Positions 36,649-48,883 of a stretch of DNA of 64,000 bases are shown here, piece after piece. Where the stretch lies: positions 2,604,001 through 2,668,000 of the forward strand of contig JAHLMK010000007.1 of NCBI GenBank assembly GCA_019915135.1, given 5' to 3'. The position numbers and the translations under genes are program-made. The DNA is from Strobilurus pachycystidiatus (taxonomy: Eukaryota; Basidiomycota; Agaricomycetes; Agaricales; Physalacriaceae). The notes beneath the pieces were generated by a model. The model was not told the origin of the DNA, did no database searches, and worked only from the letters and a program-made list of their open reading frames with translations. Position 1 is the first letter of the stretch; the number at the start of each line of letters is the position of its first letter.

Positions 36649-36655
36649 TTTTATA
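36649..36655 (-). promoter_or_regulatory. TATA box of the oxalate decarboxylase gene
   Basis: On the minus strand TATAAAA lies 53-59 bases before the ATG at 36596, a strong canonical match that suits an inducible secreted enzyme. Confidence 0.55.
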
Positions 36656-36659
36656 GCCA

Positions 36660-39600
36660 GCCCGATGGCCTGATACGCGTCCAGTATGAGCAACAGATGA
36701 TCAGAGCTCCGGGACCTAGAGTTATTACAGGCAGAGAGATGAGCCTACTATTGTAGTGTGACACGAAGAACTGAGGGCTGAGGAGTAGAAGCTGACCTTG
36801 GTACATCACATGGAAGTCCAGGAATCCTATTCCGCGAACAATAAAGCGCGAAATACGCGGCGGAATTCGTGACGTCAAGCGATTGGTTGCTAGTAAATCC
36901 CCTTTGACTATGTTGTTCACGACTGGAAAGAGAATAGCTGATTATTTTGCATGGTTATAGCTGAGTCTATTGATAGCGGCTGAGTATCAACAAATGGTAG
37001 GTCAGCTGAGCTGCTCTTTATGCAGTAAATAACGCGACTGAGCGCACCGTGAGGACCCTTTGGGTGAAAAGCACCAAGCAGAAAAGATATCGACGGATGA
37101 AATTCGCGCTCTGGGCAGTCGGACAGTCCAATTCCCCATTTCGAGAAAAACCTGATTTGCAGAGCATGCTGCGGTTGCGAGTACCAATTTAGGTGCTGAA
37201 GACAGTTTTCGTACGCATCCGTAAGCTTATGTATTCAGGGTACGCGACGGATGTGGAAGCAGATAAGATCTCGTGAGATGGGATGCGACAAAGTTCATGG
37301 AGCCGCGAGTATACCAAGTATACCTCGGTGATATCAGTAATCAGCCGGTCTGGTCCGCTGGTTCTGTGGGAGAGAAGAGTGGTCTTGTTTCGACTGATGC
37401 AGATGTATGTTGGAAAGAAGCAAAGAAGGTCTTTGAGCCGGCACGAGGGCAGAAAGATGAAGCGTTAACGTATAACATGAACTCGGGACTAGGTGAGAGA
37501 GTGGTGAGATACTAAGAGGAGCCGAGGGGTGGCGCCCGCCGCCGACTGTGATCATGAACTGAATTCTGATGGCCGGTTTACCAATACAACGAACGAGCCC
37601 TGTGGCTGTTTGTGGCTGCGGCTGATTTGAAGGGACTTCAACACCTTTCAAGAGGAAAACGTTACAGTCAATTGACCAGAGAATTGAGAAAGAAAACATA
37701 CCTCAAATGCTCCGTAAAGCTTAGCAAAGAAGACACAGCCAAGCAAGCACAAAGCATACGAGTCCATTTTGGGTAACTCCCTTTTCGTGACATTTTCAGA
37801 GGCTTCAGTAGCTTCAGTTTCTGCGATATCACATTTGAGAAGGCTGTGCTGCTGGTTGGCATGTGATGCTCTGGCTCGGACGCGATCTGGGACTCGTTGA
37901 GTCGATCGATGATCCAAGGCCAACTCAAAGATTTCTGCCTTTGGTGATGGTACGCCCCTCTCGGGAAGCTCCTGTGGAGGCATGAACTCATAATGCTAGC
38001 AGGAGGGATATCGGCGCTCTTTGTCACAACTCAAAGTCTTCTCTTGATGCTACAACTGCCGCGGGCGTGTAGTATACGTGATCCACCCTAGTACAGGCTG
38101 TTGTTTGTTGCACTTACTACACCGCCTCTCCTAGTGAGCACCTCCAGCTTGCCTCGATACTACCGGTCTTCAGTTTTGACAGATTCCACAGTTGTTCGCA
38201 CTACTCGACCCGAAGAGTCTAGGTCGTTTACTGTGCCAAGTCTCAACCAATGTATACGCATCCGGCTCGCCCAGCTGGCTGGCGACAATCCTAGACCTTC
38301 CTAGACTCCTAGGACTCGACTCGGTGCCCGCCGAAGGACAGCACTCGGTGATAAGGCAAACCCGGGCGAATAAAGTATGGAACCGCACACAGTCCGCACA
38401 CCGGGTTGAAGTTCGAACGGCCCAGCGATCTTGTCATCTCAATAGTTCGACTCGGAGTGGGCGAGAGATAGGTAATACTTCTCGAGGCCTCTCACACACT
38501 TTCCTGAGCGGTAGTGGTGGGGTATAAAGATGCTTTCCGCTAGACTTGATTGGTGTGGTAGGAATTTGTGCTATTGCCGGATAGGACGCCATATTCGACA
38601 AGACTTAGTTTCGGGCCGCTTGATACGGAGCCTGGATCCATCAGGCACATATCCCATTGACAGAGGACAGCGCATATGCTCAGAGGATAGATTTGAAGTT
38701 GCCAACTTTGGTAAAGGAGACGGTTCCTATTCTGTGGACTGTGCACTTGGATCACATTCTCAGCCGTGAATTGAAGATTCTGGTCAGGGTGTCGAGGAAC
38801 CCGGAAGGCCGGTTATCTGAAAGTTCGCAACCTGACATATTGACGTCGTCATTACCCACGACGCGAGGCCACCAGTGCGAAGTCAACTGAACACGATACA
38901 GGCACTCGTGATAACTGATTGAAGAGCGAAGTCACCCCTCGCCAAGCCATTGGCGTACACTAATGTATCCACTTCCGACAACTGTGCGCCACAAGTAACG
39001 GCATGGTGTCACCTCCATCTCTTCTTTTTCTTGGCAACAGTACCATGCTCTTTGGGCGTTCGGTGATCTTCGGAGTCCCGAATGCTAAGTATACCGTCAG
39101 TGACTTATTTGCCCTTGCACTCGGGAACACGAAACCGGCAAACAGCCCTCGAGTGTATATTTATGGCGTGAGAGGGCCTCTTCCATACCTAGCCATCTGG
39201 CAGGTCGTAGCAGACCGTACATGACGGGCTAGGTATTTGGTTACTGAGCTGTAAAATCAAGTGGTAAGGTTATACGACAGCCTGAGCTGCAATGCACCTG
39301 GTTAGGTGGTCTGTGGCTGAACTGATAGCCTGCCGCTACTTACTAGCTGGTCCCGACGAAGACGTGGAATTATTATCGCATCAATCTTGCATACCATCTT
39401 TTCCATGTGAACGGGAATTTGTGCAGGACTCCGCTGCCTCTCATACCAACAAATCTCTTCTCCTTCACTAACTCACCTCGACGACCAGAATCCTTTAAGC
39501 GGAATTTTCGGTGCTGTCCTCCCTTCAAGCCGCGAGGCATGCAAATAATGATACGGATTTTGTCTGTGTGGTAGCGAACGTACAAGATGCGGGAGTGGAG

Positions 39601-39730
39601 TACACTGGCTGAGAGCTGGGGAAAGATTAATATGAACGTAGCAGTAAGATAACAATAAACACGTAGTGCCTCAGGCAAGTACAACAATAAGGAGAATACA
39701 GATAAGGAGAGGTCAGAGTCTGGTTGACGT
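36660..39730. other. Gene-poor region, no supported gene
   Basis: About 3 kb without a recognisable domain. The longest ATG frame with even composition is 37983-37648 on the minus strand (MPPQELPERG start, hydrophobic end, followed by a GTATGT donor). It could be a short lineage-specific gene but has no supporting feature. Codon use in the other frames looks random. Confidence 0.5.
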
Positions 39731-41594
39731 CTAGACGAGGGCGGCGTCCTGAAGATAACCTCGGAAGATGGAATCTCTCACTAGGAACAAGTACTTGTCA
39801 GTTGAGAAAGAAGACGACGCAATAGCTCTTTACCGTTTCCAATAATACGTTGGGTAGCTTTGGTATCCTGCAATAAGTCTTAGTCCGCTAAAGAAGTACG
39901 TTCGATGATATACGCACGACAACACTGGTGAAATGGGTATAAAGCACACGACGATTTTCGTTATTCCGCCGATGCACTTGGAGGAAATGGGCGCGGAAGT
40001 ATTGCACAACAGTCTCGTAATCATTAGCGCGTTCGCCAAAGGAGGTAATGCTGCGCGTGGTGGTGAGAAGAAGCAGCAGAAAGCGGGGATGGTACGGACT
40101 ACTTCTGGACACGGAGTCCCGATTCTATTTTGGACTTGAGTAGATCAGTCTTATCTATTGTGCACGTCAGATCCGTCTACGCAAGAACGACTCAGACACT
40201 TACTAAGGAACAATACAAGGTGGACGTTCTTGAGTAAGGCATTGGAGCATATTTGGGTGAAAAGCTGGAGTGAGTCATCGATACGATTCGTCCTGGGATC
40301 CTCTTCGAGATACTGTGGTGAGAGAGGTGAGCTGAAGCAAGGCTTGAGAAAGATCTGATGACCTGCCTGATCGAAAGCGCTGACGGGTGCGACAAAAATG
40401 ATGGCATTCGCATCATCGAAGTATGGAATCCATGAGTGTCGTTGGCCGCGGGCACCGCCAACGTCGTATAGATGCCAAGCGACAGATTTGCCATGGATGG
40501 TCACATCAAAGATGTGCTCAGCTACGCCCATGGTCTGAATTCGAGCATGAAGGATATCATCTGAGCGAAAAAAGTGAGTATATGCGTCCCAAAATGGTCG
40601 CACAGAGCACAGACCTGTGGTGGGAATGTAGTTCGGCGCGGCGACGCGCTGGATGTGGCGAAGGAAGCTGAATAAGCTGCATAAATGCTTGTCAACTATG
40701 AAACGCATGTACGCACAATTCTGACCACTCGTCAAGCTTGAGACGGCGTTTGCTAATGAGGGCGCGGACGGTGGGATGGTTCCACAGCTCCTTAATGTCT
40801 TCTTTGGATAGCTCGAGCAATCGGCCTACTTCCTGCACTAAGGGATCTTGGGGTACTTCGACAGCATGGTGCTTGCCATGGCTATCACTCGAGTTGCGCG
40901 GGCGTATACGTCCCAGCGCATTTTCGATAGTGCGAGCCTGCCATCCGCTCCGGACAAAGACGCCGCCCTTGCCAGACCCAGACACGGTTATTCCACCGCT
41001 GAGCCGGTCAGCGAGTTGGACATCTGTAGAGACCAGCGGCGAGAGGCGGCGACGCAGATTAGCGATGCTGCCCCGCGAGTTCGAAGGCTCGTTGTAGCGC
41101 GACGGCGAGCGGATGCCGGGGCTGTTTATGGTAGGAGTCGAGCGGCCATTGGGTGAATCGACGTCCATGCCATCGTCCCAAGTCTCGAGGGTAGTCAGAA
41201 TGTGCCGGATGGAATGAACGACGTTGAAGTAGATGACTGTGCGCCAGGATGCGCGCTCCTGGTCGAGCGAATTAGGCTTGTACATGAGCTGAAACTGTTT
41301 CTGGAGCGTCGATTTGCCGCTCTCGGCCTGGCCGAGGAGGAGCAGCTGTGGAGGCGGTCGTCAGCGAGCCGGTCAGCCACGTTCGGAGAGAGGTACCTTG
41401 ACATCGGCCCTCTTTCGCCTTAGCCGCTCGCGCTCCTGCCTGAGGTCCTCGTCTATCTGTTCCGAGATGCGCTTCGCGTCCGCCTCGGCCTGCAGACGAG
41501 CATAGCGCTCGGCGTCGGTCTCGAAGGACGGCGGTTTGAGGGCCTCGGCGAGCGGATCGTCCTGGCTGTAGAGCGAGGGGGTCTTGGTGACCAT
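39731..41594 (-). CDS. Divergent heterotrimeric G-protein alpha subunit (486 aa)
   Basis: Ten exons on the minus strand; an alternative in-frame ATG lies at 41639. P-loop GQAESGKST is assembled by the first intron. The helical domain carries a ~100-residue Ser/Gly-rich insertion. Switch I is HARIQTMGV, with the ADP-ribosylatable arginine position kept. Switch II is DVGGARGQR, so the catalytic glutamine is alanine. The NKxD motif NKTDLL is made across an intron, the TCAxDT equivalent is TSVVDTK, and the C-terminus is DSIFRGYLQDAALV. The intron at 40313-40366 needs a GC donor (CAG before GCAGGT) to give FDQ-YLEEDPRTNR. One intron is only 40 bases. It resembles the expanded basidiomycete G-alpha group rather than the GPA1-3 orthologues. 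No clear N-myristoylation signal is seen. Confidence 0.88.
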
Positions 41595-41688
41595 TGCCGA
41601 CGATGATGGCGAGAAGGCAAAAGGGAATCGAAGGCCCATCAATTTCAAAGCCTGACGATCGAGATGTGAGCGCCGTCACACCACCATC

Positions 41689-42511
41689 ATGGTATGCATC
41701 CCCGCTCAGCAGCATTCAATGTATTGACTGCCCCTTCTAGTCTGTAACCCTGCATACCTCTCATGGAGAGATAAAGGTCTTTATCTTCCTTGAGTTCTGC
41801 GCGCATAACGCTTATATCTCTCTGTCATTCCAGATTGAGCTATTCTGTGAGGCTGTACCGAAAACAGCTGAAGTTGGTCGCCCTACTGCTCCTTGTTCGC
41901 TCTGGTCTCAATAACCGCACTGCCTCTCAGAATTTTCTTGCCCTCTGTGCTTCAAACTACTATAACGGCTGCATCTTCCACCGGAACATCAAGGGGTTCA
42001 TGGTCCAAACAGGCGATCCCACCGGCACGGGCAAAGGTGGCCAAAGTATCTGGGGCAATCCCTTCCCAGACGAGATACGATCCACTCTCAAGGTCAGACT
42101 CCTCTCGACGAACCTTTCAGATCCAACTGAGCTTGCTGTGATAGTTCAATGCCCGCGGTGTAGTTGCAATGGCCAATTCCGGTCCAGACTCGAACAAATC
42201 GTGCGTTTCTTGCGTCCGACTCGTACATCATTGTGTATCGAATCCTGTGCAGACAATTCTTCATCGCATATGCCAAGCAGGCTCATCTGGACGGCAAATA
42301 CACCATCTTCGGCAAGGTAATCGACGGCGCCGACTCTGCGCTGGACGCGATGGAGCGTGTACCGGTCAATAACAAGAACCGACCTCTCAGTGAGATCAAG
42401 CTGGATCATGTACGTCGCGAGGCTCTTACTTGCTGTTGTTCGGAAAATGCCAATTCTGTTCTGTAGATCACTATCCACGCAAACCCAATAGCAGACGCAC
42501 AATTGAGGTAG
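41689..42511 (+). CDS. PPIL3-type cyclophilin (165 aa)
   Basis: Seven exons: 41689-41691, 41741-41776, 41834-41872, 41931-42092, 42145-42200, 42253-42409 and 42467-42511. The first exon is only the ATG, spliced to [12 protein letters not shown], the conserved N-terminus of this class. Peptidyl-prolyl isomerase active-site segments are present: [51 protein letters not shown] and [15 protein letters not shown]. The catalytic Arg, Phe, Met and Gln positions are kept. The end [14 protein letters not shown] matches the family. PPIL3-class cyclophilins are spliceosome-associated. The gene starts about 95 bases from the divergently transcribed G-alpha start, so they share a promoter. Confidence 0.92.
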
Positions 42512-42653
42512 TCTTGCAGGTCATAAGAACGCGCTGGTATCGCACTCGACGAGCCAGTCATTCACACGATGTCGCAGACCTTGACATACAGCATCAAATG
42601 TCCGTGTCGGTTGTTTGATATTATGCATACAAGAGATACACTGCTTCCATTCA

Positions 42654-43765
42654 TCACCGTTTGATGAATCCGACCAATTCTTTTTGCAGTTCCCTTTGTC
42701 TCCGGGTCTTCTCAAGGTCGTCCACGCTCCTCAAATCATAGACGACATCCCGAGTCTTGCCAAAGTAGACCTGTACAAGCGTTAAGATCAACCGGGTTTC
42801 GTGTCACGGCGGTGCTTACCTCCTGTAGAAGGTTGCGCATCTTGATCTCCATCTCTTCTATCATTCTACCTGTATTGGTGATGTGGGATGACGGATCCTG
42901 TATCGTCCAATCCTGCTCTGTCTGCGCGACAGTCAATATCAATATTGGAGCGAATGAACTCAACTGACCTGCCGTGTCATGCTCCCGCTCAGACTAACCT
43001 CACCATCGCGTTTCCATCCCTCGGTTCCCTTCTCAACCTTCTTATCTTCGCCCTCGGACCCGTTACGTGTGATGAGTTGCAGCATGACGGTCGAAGTAAG
43101 CTTGTAGTGGGCATTACGACCGCGCTCCGCGGTCTCAAAGACGTGGATTGAATCCCAAGTGCCGGAGGGTTCGTTGGGGGTTGCCGGAGTCATGACTGAA
43201 GAGGAGATATTGAGCCAGTTTATTGCCTGCCATATATTACGGTAATCGTACCTTTCTTGAAGAGAACCACACCGGCAAAGCCGCCGTCATCGAGGTCCCA
43301 GAGGTACACTGATGAGACGCCGCCTTCGTAATACCTGCTATCGGCTTCAGTCATGAGGAGACCACACGACGCGAATAGTGTACATTTCTCGGTACGTGTC
43401 AAACGCCTCATTGGCCGATATTTCGAGCTTGCGGAGCTTGGACGTGGGGGTTGTGCCGTCGTCTAAGGGCGGGTCATATTCATTGGACCACGGGGACCTG
43501 CCAGGCAGGCGTCAGGCAGGCTCATTGTGCACTAATAGACAGCAGCCGCGCACCTGTAGCTCTCTCCGTCTCGGTTGTAGTCGCAGGCCAGATATTCACG
43601 GCCAGTCGTTCGATCCGTCTTGAGCTGGAGGGGCTGGTCGACGCTGCCCAGCAGATCGTCCGCGTAGTCGGGGCATATCCCGATCAGAGCATTGACGTTC
43701 TCCTCTGTGCGGATGGGCGGGAGGCGCCGCATAAGATCCAGCATAGAGTCAACGAGGTCAGTCAT
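42654..43765 (-). CDS. CAP2: F-actin-capping protein subunit beta (about 284 aa)
   Basis: Six exons on the minus strand. The spliced protein follows the capping protein beta family end to end: [103 protein letters not shown] and [16 protein letters not shown]. Length is normal for the family. It heterodimerises with the alpha subunit and caps actin barbed ends at cortical patches. It is convergent with the cyclophilin gene, 142 bases apart. Confidence 0.95.
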
Positions 43766-43995
43766 GTTGGCCGCCAATTACTGAGTGTCAAGACTGAGTT
43801 AAATAAGTAGATCGATGTTGAGAGCAATTACGAGGTGGACGTAGCCAAGCATACGCAAACCTCTTCATCCTAATAGTATTATAGTATCTTGACAATGACT
43901 GCAATGTAATACTCAGGAGACTTATTCAGACAGATGCAACTAAGTGGATACTACAGCGCGCGCCTGGTAATAAATGGTAACAGAATCATCATAAT

Positions 43996-45633
43996 CTACA
44001 CAATATCGTCGTCGCGCAGCTCATGCGTTACTCCAGTCTCCGTTGTCACCGTGATCTGCTCGACATGTCAACCTTCAAAACGAGAAGTTGAAGGTACAGT
44101 GACCGACCTGAATATCATCTGGTACTTCCTTCTCTGCTTCGGGTTTCCGAAAAGGAGACAGGCGCAGTAGACGTCTCAAGAAGGACTCTTCTTCCTTGAC
44201 ATTAGGGTTTGTCTCGCCGGTACTGATGTGCACCACCGTCTGGGGGAACCGCGGAACAAAGGTAGGTCGAGCAAACGGATTGAACGAGGGAAATTCCTCG
44301 TGCGGGCTGCTGGGGGCGGGCATCCTGGCTATCGAGGCACCAGCATGATACATGTCGGGGAGGGCATTGAGGTCTTTGGAAACGATCCCGGATGGAAAGG
44401 TCGGGGTTTTCCGTTTCCGCTTCTTGGAACCCGTCGCCCAGTACAGGACATAAGCGTTGATGATGACCTTCGGGACACAACATGAGATGGTGGAAAATGT
44501 CAAGCCTGTCAGCACTCACATCTGCCCCACAAGTTCCCAGACACAGCCATCCTAATTCATGACCGCGCAAAGCAGCAAGAACGGCTATGTTTCCCTTTGT
44601 ACATCGGAAGTTGAGAACCAGTATGACTAGTGTGTATATGTATTTTGCTCACTGTGGAAGTCGTGAGAGCAAAAGCTGATGCTCTGATGATAAATGTATG
44701 TCAACCCAGTTTGTATTCATTATTGACCTAGACTTACACGAGTGCCCTTTTGGCAACGCGCTTGACGCGTCTATTCAAGGACCCTACACGCATGAGTGGC
44801 CAGAGAAATAGGCCAGTAAGGAAGATATTTATGTAACTGGGAGATCCATGAGAATGCGGCAGATGTGGCCGTTCGATAGACTCACAGATCGTATGTTAGT
44901 AAAGGTATAGAGGATATAGTCTTGAGTCCAATCACGCAGACCGAATCTCCATCTCGGAGGTAATACACTCGATCTAGAAAACCGGGTTCAGCGGGCGTAT
45001 GTCAGTCCAAATGGCCGAATTACTAAACAGCATGAGAGCTATCACAACGCCATAGAGGCAGACGGTGACAAAGGATACAATGTACACAGGTGATTTGAAC
45101 CTCCCGGCGCAGGACGCTGGAGACCACACGATATACACCCTTTCGACTGTAATGAAACTCAACCTGACCGCGATCATAATCCGGGCATGGTGGATTACTC
45201 ACTCAAGAAAGCGTATATGAGAAGCTTCGATGTCGCATAAAATGCGATGCATAGATATATGGCAGCCGAACATATGGATAGCTCGAGCTCCAGGCCGACT
45301 CCGAAAATCAGAACACCGCCTGCAGACATTATATATCAGTCGTGGGTTCGGGCCCGTCGGCGACGATGCGTACTCGAGAACAGAAATAACCATGAGTCCA
45401 CGAATATCAGCAGGAGACATAGTCGAGGCCAAGGTATGTGAAAGATTGCAGTCCAGGTAGTGAGCCGTTCGAGCGCGACTCGGCGCGAAAGACAGTGGGA
45501 AAGGAGGGAGACACCTGATTCAATAGATAGCTTCAGTACAGCATACTAGTTCGCGAAAGGGAAGAAGCGCACCGAGAAAATGAATGAGCGAGCTGACTAC
45601 CTGAACGCCTACGGAGGGGAACAGCAGGGGCAT
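43996..45633 (-). CDS. Multi-pass membrane protein, tandem paralogue A
   Basis: I resolve nine introns on the minus strand. The protein has about seven hydrophobic segments, including WPRLCLLLIFVDSWLFLFS, YLCIAFYATSKLLIYAFL, VYIVSFVTVCLYGVVIALML, NIFLTGLFLWPLM and INAYVLYWAT, with family marks IERVYIVWS, CVIGLKTISS, LTTST and LGWLCLGTCGAD. A soluble Pro/Ser/Lys-rich tail ends RDDDIV. It matches paralogue B intron by intron. The start chosen aligns with B (MPLLFPSVGVQVVSS); a possible upstream exon from 45887 (MSPTEAHNC) can be joined in frame through a 41-base intron. I recall similar 7-TM proteins in basidiomycetes with no known function. Confidence 0.75.
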
Positions 45634-47175
45634 GGCAAGCGAGGCAGTGGACAGAACATTAGAGTTCTTTTGTGTTTTCCAAGTTACTTCCATCATGCCA
45701 TTCCCGTCTGTTGCCGGAACTGAATACTGAATGTATCCTAACGGGGACAGAATCATAATGTACATACTACGTATTTCCATGTCATGACGTTGGAATCGGA
45801 ATCGTCTTGCCCTGCGCTAGGGTCAGCTCTGCTCAAAAGTCGTCTAGGATCCGTCGGGAGGCAGTTGTGAGCCTCGGTGGGAGACATTGATGGTGGCGTG
45901 GAAGACTGTGGCGACACACGTGTATCCCGCATCAATAGCAAAACTGAGTCGGTGCAGTCAGAGAAGAAGAGCTGACAGTAGTGAGGCTCCTTTCGAATCG
46001 GTATGGTATTGGAACAGAAATGGAACGAGGGAACGGCTGTGAAATTCTGTTCAGATCACGCGGAGTCACCGGACCGACATGAGGACGGTGGCAATGGGCA
46101 TCATGATCATGTGGCATCATTCGCAGTCCAAACAGTCCAAATTCTTGGCACAGACCTGGCACAGACAGTTGCCCGTAACACCCTGGTAACACCACAGTCA
46201 TGGAGTCATGGACGATTTGGCTACGCGTATACAGCGCAGAAGGTGGCTTCCTTCCCCAGTAAGCTACGGAGGAGAAGCAATGTACAGCAACTTGAATTTG
46301 AACTACGAGCCCAGTGGCGTACTCTAGGTGCTTGGTCCTGCACTGCATCAAATCGATTCTTCGTTCCGTTTCTGTTTCACACCTCCCTAAGCCTTCCTAT
46401 AGCTAGTTTGCAGGGTACAGAAAAATTCCGTGAAATGGAAAGGCTCCACAGAACTTCCCTCCAGAATTCTACTCAGGATGAACATCCCACACCGTTCCTC
46501 TACGCGTCGAACCAGCGTCGAAGTACATGTAGGTCATAGTTCGCGATTGTCAGTTCTAATTACATGCTGGCCCAAAGGTATTATTTGCGACTCGAGTCTG
46601 TGAGAGTTCACAAATTTGTATGGGATCGCGCCACCCAGGCCTGCCCTGATGAATGTGGAGCGTGGAAATCTTATGAACGAACTTGAGTCGACTATCGAAG
46701 CTGCTCCGGGGAGGCGGGTATATAGCCTGCTCCCGGTCTCAAAGCGTACTCTGATTCGTCCTCTGCTGGTCGTCCGCAAATTGAAACCAGCCGCAAACCG
46801 ACGCCTACCGAAACTGATAATCCCATCGGGCTGTGATTAGGTTTGTAGGACGTTAACGAGTGGTTAACGATCGCCTTAGTTGACACACGACATGGAGTTA
46901 TGGACCCTTCAGCAACGAGGGCAGCGCTGTCAGCGTTGATATATCGTTGACATGATAGGAAACATCACGAAACATCCATAGCAGAAGTGACAGGCAAGTG
47001 AACGTGGTGTAGGACTGCCACTGTCAGAGAAATCATGACGGTGTTCCTCGGTCCATGCGCCGATGAAGTTAGTTTCATACATACATGTACACATTTACAT
47101 ACAACAGATGTACATACGCGACGTCCAACAGCAAGCACCCCTACTAAAAGCCCGATAAGGGAGCGTCAAACAATG
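45634..47175. other. Spacer between tandem paralogues, no supported gene
   Basis: This is promoter and upstream sequence of paralogue A plus 3' flank of B. Opposing open frames at 45932-46539 overlap and lack recognisable content. Confidence 0.5.
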
Positions 47176-48814
47176 TTATGACACAATATCTCGCTTTGCA
47201 TCGGCGGATAGCCGCGACTGCGACAAGGTGCGGTCCGCATCGTCGTCAATCTCATAATCGGTGGTCACTGTTACCTTTGGACGTTGTCAGCCAGCAGCAA
47301 TGTGTAATAACCGACGAACGCTTACCTGGAGCTCGTGCGTCTCCCGGTTCGGCAGGGAAGGGGCTTTTTTCATCATGGCCTTGAAGATGGAACTCGCCTT
47401 GCTGTGCTTTCCGGACCCGGAGTTTTGCAAAGGAGGAACGTTCTCAAACTGCGCTATGGTAGGCGTTAACGATTGAAAGGCCACCGAAGTCGCTGTGGGC
47501 GGTAGATAGTCGTACGCGCCGTTCCTCGGGTTCTCGTTCGTGAGCGCAGTCTTCGGTGACGAGGGTGGCCCCTTCTGGACGATGAAGTTTGTTGCCAGTC
47601 TAGCGCCGGCTGTTTCGCGCCGGCCAGAAGTCTCGCGCTCAGAGGAGGATATGCCACCTCCTGTGGACCTGTTGCCTGATGAGGTAACCCAGAAAAGAGC
47701 CAACGCGTTTGCAATAACCTGGTGACAGCTTCAGTTGTGAGGCGGGATTGAGGAGCAAGGAGGTTATTACATCCGCGCCACAGCTGCCGAGGCAGACCCA
47801 ACCCAACTGACGACCTTTCATGACAGTCAGGACGACCATGTTGACGGTGGACGTCGTAAGCGCTACAGCTGAAGCACTACATAGACGGTGATGAGCCACC
47901 ATTGTCTCAAAAAAAACGTCGACGTACATCAAGGTCCTGAGGGCGACACGCTTGACTCGAGGATTGGTGAACTTGGAGCGGATGAGCGGCCAGAGGAAGA
48001 GAGTCGTAAGGAACACGTTGATATACCTAGACGAAGAATCAATTGGCGGTTCAAGTGGATGATATAACGCACATACATATCATAACCCAAGAGAAGGATA
48101 GACGAGAAGGGCTTTAGTCCGATGACACAGAGTTTGTCGCTCTCACGGAGGAGAGTGACTCTCCCTGTGAATATAGTATCAGACATAATGATTGAGGTTA
48201 TACCTTGGTACACACCGATGATCATTGCCACGACGACTGCCAAGTAAAGGGTTACTGTGACTGCACATAGGATGAAGACTTTGGATTGCAGTCGTCGCGA
48301 ACCAGCAGTCGGAGACCAAACCAGATGGACTTTCTCAACTAGCGGAATTTCAGATGGTAGCTCCAGACTCGGGCGGTGACACTCACTGAGGAAGCAGTAG
48401 ATCAACATCTTGGAGGTGGCGTAGAAAAAGACGCAAAAGTAAATTGCTACAGCGCACGTAGTCTCGTGCGACTCCAGTCCGAACCCGAACGTGATAACTC
48501 CACCTGTGTTAACGCGTGAGCATCGGGTAAGGTATACGAAAGCAGACGTACGCACTAGAGAACAGAAAGGCCCAGGAGTCGAGGAAGGTGAGGAGGATAC
48601 ACAACCGCGGCCAAGGTATCTGCTTGAGAGCCGACCAAGCCGTTAAGTCCTCAGACGCGAGCCTCCGGGAAACGCAATGTGAAAGAATGGATACACCTAC
48701 ATCAACCTGCATCAACAAACAAAACAAGGGGATGGTGCGCTTGCACTCACCTGCAAGATAGATGATGGAACTAAGGACCTGCATTCCAGTCGAAGGAAAA
48801 ACAAGCGAAGGCAT
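47176..48814 (-). CDS. Multi-pass membrane protein, tandem paralogue B
   Basis: Head-to-tail paralogue of the gene at 43996-45633. The start MPSLVFPSTGMQVLSSIIYL aligns with paralogue A. Shared marks are VSILSHCVSRRLASED, IPWPRLCILLTFLDSWAFLF, GGVITFGFGLE, YATSKMLIYCFLS, VEKVHLVWSP, CVIGLKPFSSILLLGYD, INVFLTTLFLWPLIRSK, ALTTSTVNMVVLTVMKGRQL and LGWVCLGSCGADV. The cytoplasmic tail is longer than in A and ends VTVTTDYEIDDDA...DIVS, where A has ITVTTETG...DIV. Predicted to have seven spans with the tail inside. Function is unknown; a receptor-like or transporter-like role is only a guess. Confidence 0.78.
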
Positions 48815-48877
48815 GGCAACAAATCGATGGCGGCGGGGAAGAAAGGAAAGAGATAGAACTATCATAGGGTTCAGACA

Positions 48878-48883
48878 TTTATA
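48878..48883 (-). promoter_or_regulatory. TATA box of paralogue B
   Basis: TATAAA on the minus strand, 64-69 bases before the ATG at 48814, supports that ATG as the start even though the frame is open further upstream. Confidence 0.5.

Noticed and set aside
37648..37983. Minus-strand ATG frame of 111 codons with a GTATGT donor near its end.
   Set aside because: No recognisable domain, no clear partner exon and no promoter signal; kept only as a remark in the gene-poor entry.
46003..46539. Plus-strand frame of 178 codons opposite another long frame.
   Set aside because: Composition is random, no domain, and it lies in the upstream region of a membrane paralogue.
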